Below, one piece after another: positions 1 through 7,184 of a DNA stretch of 15,652 bases. A program made the translations under genes and the position numbers. Position 1 is the first letter of the stretch; every line of letters begins with the position of its first letter. The stretch spans positions 1 to 15,652 of the forward strand of contig PLJQ01000504.1 in the NCBI GenBank assembly GCA_003140275.1, in the 5' to 3' direction. The notes below the pieces were generated by a model. That model saw only the letters and a list, made by a program, of their open reading frames with translations, did not search any database and was not told where the DNA came from. Origin of the DNA: Limisphaerales bacterium (lineage in GTDB: Bacteria > Verrucomicrobiota > Verrucomicrobiia > Limisphaerales > PALSA-1396).

Positions 1-279
1 GCATAAAATCCTACATTGAAGGCCGCTACACGCCGCGAGAAACGGGCCTAACTGACGCACTCCACTTTGCACGGGAAATATGGTTTTTTCAATAGTGCCT
101 TCGGCGTCTTGGTGCGTAACTATCGTAATTTTGTTTCCAATTTCGATTTCAGCTTCGCATGTCGATTTTACTTTCAAAATCTCAGCGAGCAACACAGCAA
201 AATCGCGCACATTACCAAAGGTAGTTTCATCGCGGCGCAGCGGTGGTTTTGCGCTTGCATTGAGCGGATGATTGACCAT
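1..279 (-). CDS. Unrecognised ORF, partial (3' end beyond left edge)
   Basis: This reading frame is open for all 93 codons from an ATG at 279-277 to the window edge. The ATG lies 8 nt after the stop of the PII-like gene, as expected for the next gene of the efflux operon. The middle part reads like a real protein (about residues 15-70, mixed charged and hydrophobic, with a segment GNKITIVTHQDAEGTIEK). The last 20 or so codons are Cys-rich and look less protein-like. GC content is clearly lower than in the efflux genes. I see no good ribosome binding site, signal peptide or membrane segment, and I do not recognise the family. It may be a genuine last gene of the operon or a chance open frame; the sequence beyond the edge would decide. 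Confidence 0.4.
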   Translation of the reverse strand, partial: MVNHPLNASAKPPLRRDETTFGNVRDFAVLLAEILKVKSTCEAEIEIGNKITIVTHQDAEGTIEKTIFPVQSGVRQLGPFLAACSGLQCRILC

Positions 280-287
280 TGCAATCG

Positions 288-650
288 CTATGTTGTGTTC
301 CCCGCGTTTGGGCCGATGGCCGCCGCGCCACGCTCGCCGGTTTTCAAGCGCAAGGCGTCTTCCACCGGCAGCACGAAAACTTTGCCAGCGCCGCGCTGGC
401 CGCTGTGCGTCGCTTCGTAGATCGCCTTCAGGGCGACTTCGACTTCCTCGTCTTGGCAGATGATTTCAAGACGCATCTTGCGGGTCATTTCCAGGCCGCG
501 AAACTCGCGGTGTTCCGGGTGCGCGGGGTCATGCTCTTGTCCGAAGCCGCGCGCTTCGGAGACTGAGAGGCCGTGGACGTGATGGGTGACCAGCGCTTCG
601 GTGACACGTTGCAGCCGGTCGGGCGGGATGAAGATGAGCAGATATTTCAT
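288..650 (-). CDS. Divergent PII-like signalling protein linked to RND metal efflux
   Basis: The 120-residue product matches the PII (GlnB/GlnK) fold over its whole length: a MKYLLIFIPPDRLQ first strand, the GFG turn near 35-37, a T-loop region around 38-56, and the B-loop/C-terminal part with GKVFV (89-93) and TGE near 104-106. Key residues of true nitrogen PII proteins are altered. The loop Tyr used for uridylylation is replaced (FRGLEM, Met55), and the usual GDGK of the B-loop is GAGK. His residues cluster at 23, 24, 26, 40, 44 and 47. A divergent PII group encoded next to heavy-metal RND efflux genes is known, and this gene fits it; ligand and partner are unproven. I infer a regulatory role for the adjacent pump, perhaps by binding metal or nucleotide. 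The ATG at 650 is 2 nt past the czcA stop; a TTG at 656 would overlap it by 4 bp. Confidence 0.85.
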   Translation of the reverse strand: MKYLLIFIPPDRLQRVTEALVTHHVHGLSVSEARGFGQEHDPAHPEHREFRGLEMTRKMRLEIICQDEEVEVALKAIYEATHSGQRGAGKVFVLPVEDALRLKTGERGAAAIGPNAGNTT

Positions 651-652
651 GG

Positions 653-3600
653 TCAATACTCGGCGGTTTCGGATTCGAATTTGGGATAGAGAATCGGCAG
701 GATGAAGAGCGTTAACAGCGTGGCCGTGACCAGGCCGCCGATGATCACGGTCGCAAACGGCCGCGCGGTTTCCGCGCCCACAGCATGCGACAACGCCGCC
801 GGCAGCAGGCCCAGCGCCGCCATCAACGCGGTCATCACCACCGGCCGGACGCGCGAGATCGCGCCTTCCATCACGGCCTCCGCTATCGCCAGGCCACCCC
901 GGCGCAACTCGCGGATGCGCTCAACCAGCAGCACGCCGTTTTGCACGGACACGCCGAACAGCGCAATGAACCCGACGAGCGCCGACACCGAGAGCGTCAG
1001 GCCGGCCAGCGGCAGGACCAGCAGGCCGCCGACGGCCGCGAACGGCACGTTCAACAGAATGAGTGTGGCCATCTGGCCGGAGTCGAACGCGGTGAAGAGC
1101 AGGAAGAAGATCGCGATGAACGTGAGTGGCACCACGATGGCGAGGCGCTTAACCGCACGCTGCTGGTTCTCGAACGCGCCGGTCCATTCCAGCCGGTAGC
1201 CCGGCGGCAGTTTCACCTGAGCGTCCACTTTCTTCTGCGCCTCGGCCACGAGCGAACCGAGATCACGCCCGCGCACCGAAAGTTTCACAGCGGTGCGACG
1301 GGCGTTTTCTTCCCGGAAGATGCGGGCAAATCCGGACTTCACTTCCACCGAGGCCAGCGCGCCGAGCGTGAGCCGTTCGCCGTTCGAGCCGAACACGGGA
1401 ATCTTGCGGATTCCCTCGACGGTGGAAACGGAACCGGGCGTGAGCTTCACCGCCAGGTCGAACGTACGCTCGCCTTCATAAACCTGCGTGGCCACCGCGC
1501 CGCCCATCGCCGTCTCGATCACCGACTGCACGTCCGAAACGGACAACCCGGCCCGGGAGATGGCCGCGCGGTCAACCTCGATCTGGATTTGCGGCTGCCC
1601 CAGCAATTCATCGGTGCCGACGTCGGCCGCCCCGGGCACCGAGTGAAGAATGCCGACGATCTGGTCGGCGAGCGCCTGGAGCTTTTGCGGGTCTTCGCCG
1701 TAGATCTTGATGCTCAACTCCGACTTCACGCCGGAGACCGCCTCGTTGACGTTGTCCTCGATCATCTGGCTGAACTGGAATTCGACGCCGGGAATTTCTT
1801 CCAGCTTGCGCTTCATCACCGCCACCAGGCCGTCGCGGTCTTTCGCGGTCTGCCATTGCTCGCGCGGAATGAGTTCGACCGACGTCTCCACCACGTCGAA
1901 GCCGTTCACGTCCGTGCCATCGTCCGGGCGGCCGAGCTGGCTGACCACCGTGCGGGATTCAGGGAAAGCGATCAGCATTCCCCGAATCCGTTTTACGAGG
2001 CGGGCGGCCTCAGTCGGCGAAATCGTCTGCGGCATGAAAGCGCGCACCCAGAGCGAACCTTCATCCAGTTTCGGCAGGAACTCGCTGCCGACGAGGTAGG
2101 CCGCCGTGCCTGCGGCCACGAGGCTGAGCACGCTGATGCCAAGCACGAGCCGGCGTCGCGCCAACGCCGCCGCCAGCAGCGGGCGGTAGAGCGCCACCAG
2201 CTTGCGGACGATCCAGCTTTCGTGCGCGGCAATTTTGTGTTGCACCGCAAAACTGGCCAGCGCCGGCACCACGGTCAACGCGAGGATGGTGCCCGCGAGG
2301 AGCGCGAAGGTGAGCGTCAATGCCATAGGCTGGAAGATTTTTCCTTCGACGCGCTGCATGGTGTAGAGTGGCAGAAAGGCGGTGAGCAGGATCGCCTTGG
2401 AAAAGAGAATCGGCCGGCCCATCTGGCCGACGGCCTCGACGATGGTCGCCGGCAGCGAACGGATCTTGTCTTTGCGTTCTTCGAGCAAGCGCAGGAGGTT
2501 TTCCATCACAACGACGGCGGAATCCACGATGATGCCGAAGTCAATCGCGCCCATGGAAATCAGGTTGGCCGGAATCCCGCGCAGGTCGAGCAACAGGAAA
2601 GCCCCGATCAGCGACAACGGCACCACGGCGGCGACCACGAGCGCCGAGCGGGCATTGCCCAACCCGAGGAAGAGGAGCAAGACCAGCAGCACCAGGCCGA
2701 TGCCCTCGAGCATGTTCTTGCGCACGGTGCGCAGGGTGCGGTTGATCAATTCGGTGCGGTCGTAGTGTACGACCATCTGGACGCCGGGCGGGAGATGCTT
2801 CTGATTGATCTCCGCAACTTTGGCGCGGACGAGCTTGAGCACTTCCAGCGCGTTCTCGCCTTTGCGGAGGATCACGATGCCTTGGACGGCATCATCCTGA
2901 TCCGCCCCGCCATGTGTGATCTTGCCGACGCGGCCGAGGCGGAGTTGCTGGCCGATCTGAACTGTTGCGAGATCGCTGATGCGAATCGGCGTTCCGTTGC
3001 GCGTGTCCACGGCGATCGCGGCGATATCGGCGAGGGTCCGCACGAAGCCCAGACCGCGGACGATGTACATCTCCGGTCCGTGCTCGATATAAGAACCGCC
3101 CGCGTTGCGGTTGCCGTTCGAGAGCGCGTCGAAGACCTGCTTGAGCGAAATGCCGTAGGACTTCAACTTCACCGGGTCAATCAACACCTGATATTGCTTG
3201 GTCGGCCCGCCGAAGCCCACGACATCCACGATGCCCGGCACCGTGCGGAGTTGGCGCTCCACCACCCAGTCCTCCAGGGATCGCAACTCAGTCGCCGGAA
3301 AGCCTTCCGGCCCTTTCAACGTGTAGCGATAGATTTCGCCCACTGGCGTCGAATCCGGCGACAAACTCGCCTGCGCCCCCGGCGGCAGCGTGACGGTGGA
3401 CAGAAGTTGATACGCTTGATTCCGGACATATGCGCGGTCGGCGTCGTCCTCGAAAGTGATCGTCACCTGGGAGAGGCCGAACAGCGAGATCGAACGAATC
3501 GAGGCGCGCTTGGGAATGCTGTTCATCAAGTTCTCGATCGGGATTGTGACCAGTCGTTCCACTTCCTCCGCCGCGTGGCCGGGAAAGAGCGTGATGAGCT

Positions 3601-3742
3601 GGAAGGAAACATTCGTGACGTCCGGATACGCCTCCACCGGCAGCCGGCGGAACGCCAGGACGCCGGCAAAGATGTACATCGTCGTCAACGCGAAGACGAT
3701 GGCGCGGTGGCGCAGGACATAGGACGTGATGGTGCCGATCAT
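653..3742 (-). CDS. czcA: CzcA/CusA-family heavy-metal RND efflux pump
   Basis: This 1029-residue inner-membrane proton antiporter has the full length and two-fold layout of HME-RND pumps: TM1 near 13-30, a large periplasmic loop, TM2-6 from about 345 to 490, TM7 near 530-550, a second large loop, and TM8-12 from about 870 to the end. The TM4 signature is DFGIIVDSAVVVMEN with Asp401, Asp407 and Glu414, nearly the same numbering as the CzcA proton-relay residues. The segment SGVKSELSIKIYG (about 670) is also CzcA-like rather than CusA-like. I therefore favour export of divalent cations (Zn, Co, Cd or Ni) over Cu/Ag, but exact specificity is not readable. It would form a tripartite complex with the adaptor and outer-membrane factor encoded upstream. 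Its ATG overlaps the adaptor stop by 4 bp, implying translational coupling. Confidence 0.95.
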   Translation of the reverse strand: MIGTITSYVLRHRAIVFALTTMYIFAGVLAFRRLPVEAYPDVTNVSFQLITLFPGHAAEEVERLVTIPIENLMNSIPKRASIRSISLFGLSQVTITFEDDADRAYVRNQAYQLLSTVTLPPGAQASLSPDSTPVGEIYRYTLKGPEGFPATELRSLEDWVVERQLRTVPGIVDVVGFGGPTKQYQVLIDPVKLKSYGISLKQVFDALSNGNRNAGGSYIEHGPEMYIVRGLGFVRTLADIAAIAVDTRNGTPIRISDLATVQIGQQLRLGRVGKITHGGADQDDAVQGIVILRKGENALEVLKLVRAKVAEINQKHLPPGVQMVVHYDRTELINRTLRTVRKNMLEGIGLVLLVLLLFLGLGNARSALVVAAVVPLSLIGAFLLLDLRGIPANLISMGAIDFGIIVDSAVVVMENLLRLLEERKDKIRSLPATIVEAVGQMGRPILFSKAILLTAFLPLYTMQRVEGKIFQPMALTLTFALLAGTILALTVVPALASFAVQHKIAAHESWIVRKLVALYRPLLAAALARRRLVLGISVLSLVAAGTAAYLVGSEFLPKLDEGSLWVRAFMPQTISPTEAARLVKRIRGMLIAFPESRTVVSQLGRPDDGTDVNGFDVVETSVELIPREQWQTAKDRDGLVAVMKRKLEEIPGVEFQFSQMIEDNVNEAVSGVKSELSIKIYGEDPQKLQALADQIVGILHSVPGAADVGTDELLGQPQIQIEVDRAAISRAGLSVSDVQSVIETAMGGAVATQVYEGERTFDLAVKLTPGSVSTVEGIRKIPVFGSNGERLTLGALASVEVKSGFARIFREENARRTAVKLSVRGRDLGSLVAEAQKKVDAQVKLPPGYRLEWTGAFENQQRAVKRLAIVVPLTFIAIFFLLFTAFDSGQMATLILLNVPFAAVGGLLVLPLAGLTLSVSALVGFIALFGVSVQNGVLLVERIRELRRGGLAIAEAVMEGAISRVRPVVMTALMAALGLLPAALSHAVGAETARPFATVIIGGLVTATLLTLFILPILYPKFESETAEY

Positions 3743-5085
3743 GGCTGGCCCTTGGACTCAATCAGCGTCTGCAGCAACAGGCAGCCCTCGGTGACGACGC
3801 GTTCCCACGGCCTGACGCCCTCGAGCACGCCGATTTTGCCATCGTTCTCGGCCCCAGTCTTCACCGGGCGGCGCACGAATTGGTCCCCTTCAGCGATGAA
3901 AACATAGGCCTGGTTGTCCTTAAGGAACACCGCCTTCGCCGGCACTTCCGTCGTGGGCGGCACATCCGTCAGGATGTCCACGGTCACATACATCTCGGCC
4001 TTCAGCAGCCGGTCGGGGTTGGGCACTGTGCCGCGGACTTTCAAGGTGCGGGTCGCCGGGTCGAGCGTGTCGCCAATCACCTCGATCCGGCCCGGAAACT
4101 CCCGCTCGCCGAACGGCTTGGCGCGGACGTGAATCTCTTGGCCGGGCTTGAGCGCGCTCATGTCCGCCTCGGTCGCGTCCACGACCAACCAGAGCTTCGT
4201 GGGGTCGGAAATCGTCAGGAGCGGAGAGAAGACCTGCGGGACGTTGCCGAGCATCTGGTCGGGGCGAACCTCCTGACCCAGATTCACGTTGCGTTCCACC
4301 ACTGTGCCGCCGATCGGCGCCCGCAACGGGAAGAGACCATCAAGCACCTCGGTGCTGCCGCCATAAAGCTCGAGCCGGGCGGCGGTGCGCTCCTTCTCCG
4401 CTTGGGCCGCCGCCTGCGCATCCTCCGCGGCTTCGACATCCTTCTGCGGCGCGGCCCCGTGAGATTGGAGATCGCGCGAACGCTTCAAGATGTGCTCCGC
4501 GAGGACCAGATCGGCGTTGGCCTTGCGGACGTCCGCCTGCGCCTGGCCGAAGTCCGGCGAAGAAACTCGCGCCAGCACCGCGCCCGGATCAATCTTTTGT
4601 CCCAGCACCACGTCCACTGCGGTTACCCGGCCAAGCACGGGTGAGAAAACGCGCACGGTGACCTCGTCGTCCCACACCAAACGCCCGGTCAGGTGCGTGG
4701 CGTTCACCTTACGCTCCGTGACGGCCTCGACCGTGAGCGCCTTGCGTTGCGGGGCGTTCGCCGCCAAAACTATCTTGTCGCCTTCGACGCGAATATCGGG
4801 GGATTCGGTGGCGGGCGGCGATTTATGGCAACCGGCGGCGGCGATGGCCAGCGCGGCAAGGCCAGGCAGGAGCGTCGATCTCCGACCCGGCGCGTTTCCA
4901 AAGCAGCGCCACCAAAGCGCCGGGTCGGAGATCGGCGCTCCGCTCCACGCGCAGAGCTTCTTGACTGGGACTTTGAAACTCTGGGGAATTTGGAAGCTCA
5001 AGACTGGGATGCGAATCTTGTTGGGATTCCAAATGATGGTTGTGGTCCCCGACGTCGGCGGGGAAGCGACGACAATGATTTTCAT
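3739..5085 (-). CDS. czcB: RND periplasmic adaptor (CzcB-like lipoprotein) with abnormal N-terminus
   Basis: This is a membrane-fusion protein joining the CzcA pump to the outer-membrane channel. It has split lipoyl halves (about 145-175 and 253-275, the latter with LRAPIGGTVVERNVNLGQEV), a coiled-coil hairpin at about 178-245 rich in Ala/Glu/Gln, and a beta-barrel/membrane-proximal part after 285. A lipobox-like LAIAAAGC ending at Cys86, preceded by RRSTLLPGLAAL, predicts a lipoprotein. The problem is the 67 residues before that signal: they are not a normal leader and include a palindromic repeat (residues 49-73). The ATG at 5085 overlaps the czcC stop (ATGA) and is the only in-frame ATG before the signal; a TTG at codon 29 is the other option. 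Either the leader is extended or the true 5' end was disrupted by repeat insertion. The family assignment is firm; the mature N-terminus is uncertain. Confidence 0.9.
   Translation of the reverse strand: MKIIVVASPPTSGTTTIIWNPNKIRIPVLSFQIPQSFKVPVKKLCAWSGAPISDPALWWRCFGNAPGRRSTLLPGLAALAIAAAGCHKSPPATESPDIRVEGDKIVLAANAPQRKALTVEAVTERKVNATHLTGRLVWDDEVTVRVFSPVLGRVTAVDVVLGQKIDPGAVLARVSSPDFGQAQADVRKANADLVLAEHILKRSRDLQSHGAAPQKDVEAAEDAQAAAQAEKERTAARLELYGGSTEVLDGLFPLRAPIGGTVVERNVNLGQEVRPDQMLGNVPQVFSPLLTISDPTKLWLVVDATEADMSALKPGQEIHVRAKPFGEREFPGRIEVIGDTLDPATRTLKVRGTVPNPDRLLKAEMYVTVDILTDVPPTTEVPAKAVFLKDNQAYVFIAEGDQFVRRPVKTGAENDGKIGVLEGVRPWERVVTEGCLLLQTLIESKGQP
4869..4941. repeat. Near-perfect 25-bp palindrome inside the czcB 5' region
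   Basis: The left arm 4869-4893 and right arm 4917-4941 are reverse complements at 24 of 25 positions; the single mismatch is at arm position 7. They are separated by 23 bp. The arm core is GATCTCCGACCCGGCGC. It lies in frame and encodes residues 49-73 of the adaptor, just before the lipoprotein signal. It looks like a REP/MITE-type mobile palindrome rather than a protein-driven sequence. Other copies in the genome are expected but cannot be checked here. Confidence 0.8.
4954..4999. repeat. Second inverted repeat beside the czcB palindrome
   Basis: GAGCTTC at 4954-4960 is the perfect reverse complement of GAAGCTC at 4993-4999, with 32 bp between them. It lies immediately 3' (plus-strand sense) of the 25-bp palindrome and may belong to the same inserted element. 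A 7-bp match at this distance could also arise by chance. Confidence 0.4.
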
Positions 5086-6422
5086 GGTTTTGGAGAATTG
5101 GAGTTGTCCGGCGGGTTCAGCGCCGCCCGCAACGCGGCGGCGGCGTTGGCGGCAGCGGCAGCGGCCTGCGCCGTGGCGAGGCGCACCTCGTTGTCCGTCC
5201 GTTGCGCGGTCAGTAAATCGAGCAGCGACGCGCCGCCTTTCTGATACGCGAACGCGACCGACTCACGCACCTTCCCCGACTTGGGCTGGAGTTCCTCGCG
5301 ATAACGCCGCCAACGCGCCTGCGCCGCGTCAAAGGCCACCCGCGCGGTGACGATATCCGCGATGATTTGGGCGCGCACCTTTTCCGCTTGCGTGGCCGCC
5401 TGCCGGACGACGGCTTCGGCGGCGGTGATGTTGCCTCGGTTTCGATTCCAAAGCGGCAACGGAAAGGAAACCATGAGGCCAACGGTGTTCGGCAGGTCGG
5501 GCGGCTCATGTTCGTACTGGAAGGACACGGTGGGGTCGGGCACGCGCTGCGCCTTTTGCAGACGCAGGTCCGCTTCGGCTTTGGTCCGCGCCGCTTCGGC
5601 AGCGGTCAAGTCCGCGCGCTGAGGGGGGGCCATCAATTCGCTGGGGGCGGCAGTCGCCCGTTGACCCGGCGAGGCCTCGCTCAATTGTTCCAACGTCTCG
5701 GTCAACTGCGTGTGGCCTTGCGGTTTGCGTTCGCCGAGCAGGATTTCCAATTGGACGCGCGCGGCGCGGGCGGCGGCTTCCGCATCGCGCGCGTCGAGTT
5801 CGAGCCGGGCGGCGGCGATTTCGATCTGGCTTTGGTCGGCGGTGGAGATGTCGCCCGCGTGCTGACGAGCGGCGGCGATGTTCGCTTCTTGGCGCAGCGA
5901 CGCGACGGAGTCGGCGAGCACTTGCTCATTGCGTTCGGCGAGCACCGCTGCCACATAAGCCTGCGTGACCGCCTGATCGAGCAACCGGCGTGCGTCCGCC
6001 AGCCGCGCCTCCGCCCCGCGCAGCCCGGCGGCGGCGGCGACTTTGCGCGCCGCGCGCTTGCCGCCGATCTCGATGAGTTGGCCGATGGCGGTGACGGTGT
6101 CATAACTGCGTTCCCATAGCCCGTTGCCTTGCGACGTACCGTTGGGATGTCCGTCAAAGCTGATCTTGGAGGTGCCGAGCGAAAGCGTCGGATTCGGAAA
6201 TTCGCGGGCGACAAGACGTTGCGCCGTGGCGATGTCCACATCGCTCTTGGCGGCGAGCAGGTCCCAGTTGTTGAGGAAGGCGGCCCGTCGGGCATCAGCC
6301 ACACTGAGGGTAGGCGCGACCGGTTCGACGGCGGCGGCCTGGTTGTCAGCCGTGGCCAGGCTCAGGCCAGTAAGAATGGCACCGAGTAAAACCCAATTGT
6401 TTATTGATCGAATGAATGCCAT
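5082..6422 (-). CDS. czcC: TolC-family outer-membrane factor (CzcC-like)
   Basis: This 446-residue protein forms the outer-membrane/periplasmic channel of the efflux complex. It starts with a Sec-type signal (IRSINNW then a hydrophobic core to about residue 24, followed by TADNQAAA). No lipobox Cys is visible, so it is not obviously a lipoprotein. Two outer-membrane efflux protein repeats follow (about 36-230 and 245-435), rich in Ala, Arg, Glu and Gln as expected for the long alpha-barrel helices. The motif VGLMVSFPLPLWNRNRG, near residue 320, is typical of CzcC-type proteins. It is the first efflux gene after the two-component pair, and its start codon lies 4 nt past a strong hairpin. Confidence 0.92.
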   Translation of the reverse strand: MAFIRSINNWVLLGAILTGLSLATADNQAAAVEPVAPTLSVADARRAAFLNNWDLLAAKSDVDIATAQRLVAREFPNPTLSLGTSKISFDGHPNGTSQGNGLWERSYDTVTAIGQLIEIGGKRAARKVAAAAGLRGAEARLADARRLLDQAVTQAYVAAVLAERNEQVLADSVASLRQEANIAAARQHAGDISTADQSQIEIAAARLELDARDAEAAARAARVQLEILLGERKPQGHTQLTETLEQLSEASPGQRATAAPSELMAPPQRADLTAAEAARTKAEADLRLQKAQRVPDPTVSFQYEHEPPDLPNTVGLMVSFPLPLWNRNRGNITAAEAVVRQAATQAEKVRAQIIADIVTARVAFDAAQARWRRYREELQPKSGKVRESVAFAYQKGGASLLDLLTAQRTDNEVRLATAQAAAAAANAAAALRAALNPPDNSNSPKP

Positions 6423-6426
6423 GACA

Positions 6427-6459
6427 CAACGCCCCCAGCTTGACGGGTGGGGCGCGTTG
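6427..6459 (-). promoter_or_regulatory. Strong hairpin just before the czcC start codon
   Basis: In the transcript, CAACGCGCCCC (plus-strand 6459-6449) can pair with GGGGGCGTTG (6436-6427): 10 base pairs with one bulged G and a 12-nt loop. The hairpin ends 4 nt before the ATG. The only G-rich stretch that could serve as ribosome binding site lies inside the 3' arm. No U-run follows, so it is not a standard terminator. I infer possible translational or attenuation control between the regulators and the pump genes. Confidence 0.5.
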
Positions 6460-6500
6460 CGTCTGCTAGGCGGTATCCGAGAGTTTCGTGGGGTGAAACA

Positions 6501-7184
6501 CTACGCGGGCGGCGCGGAACGGCCCGGCGTGTGTCGGCTTTCCTCCCAACGGATGGCTTCACGGAGCAATGCGGTCGCGCTGTCCAGCCGCAACTTTTCC
6601 TTGATGCGGGCGCAATACGACTGGACGGTCTTGAAGTTGACGTTGAGCGCGGCGGCGATGCGACGGGTGTCGTAGCCCTGGCCGAGGAGTTGAAACACTT
6701 CCAGTTCCCGGTCGCTGAGCAACTCGATCGGCGAGCCGCCGACCGGACCACCTTCGAGGAATTTCTGCGCCATGACGGCGGCGAATTTTTCGCTGACACA
6801 GAGTTCGCCCGCGATCACCTGGCGGATGGCGCCGATGACTTTCTTGGCCGTCTCGCGCTTCATGATGTAACCACGGGCGCCGGCCCGGAGGGCACGCTCG
6901 GCGTAGAGAAATTCGTCGTGCATGGACAGCACCAGCACGAGCACTTCGGGTTGGCGCAGTTTGAGGTCTTTGATCAACTCCAGGCCGGAGGCGCTTTTCA
7001 GCGAGAGGTCCACGATGGCCACGTCGGGGCGGAGTTTGGCGATGGCTTGCAGCGCATGCGCGGCGTCCTCCGCTTCGCCGCAAACCGTCAGGTCCGACTG
7101 CTGGTTAATCAAGTTAGTGAGCCACTCGCGCACCAGCGGGTGGTCGTCCACGAGAAAAACCTGATGCTTGGTTTTGGCGCTCAT
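6501..7184 (-). CDS. NarL/LuxR-family response regulator
   Basis: This 227-residue protein has an N-terminal receiver domain with acidic pocket Asp13-Asp14, phospho-acceptor Asp59 (VAIVDLSL), Ser87 (VLSMHD) and Lys109 (GYIMKRE), then a GerE/LuxR helix-turn-helix at about 155-215 (LSDRELEVFQLLGQGYDTRRIAAALNV split over 156-182, then FKTVQSYCARIKEKL). It should bind DNA as a phosphorylated dimer. It overlaps the kinase stop by 4 bp and is clearly its partner. Its position directly upstream of the efflux genes suggests that it controls them, although metal efflux is more often governed by OmpR-class regulators such as CusR or CzcR. Confidence 0.93.
   Translation of the reverse strand: MSAKTKHQVFLVDDHPLVREWLTNLINQQSDLTVCGEAEDAAHALQAIAKLRPDVAIVDLSLKSASGLELIKDLKLRQPEVLVLVLSMHDEFLYAERALRAGARGYIMKRETAKKVIGAIRQVIAGELCVSEKFAAVMAQKFLEGGPVGGSPIELLSDRELEVFQLLGQGYDTRRIAAALNVNFKTVQSYCARIKEKLRLDSATALLREAIRWEESRHTPGRSAPPA

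Noticed and set aside
785..3907. 1040-codon plus-strand open frame
   Set aside because: It is antisense to the czcA gene, extremely His/Arg/Gln/Glu-rich and without any domain; it is a shadow caused by high-GC codon use.
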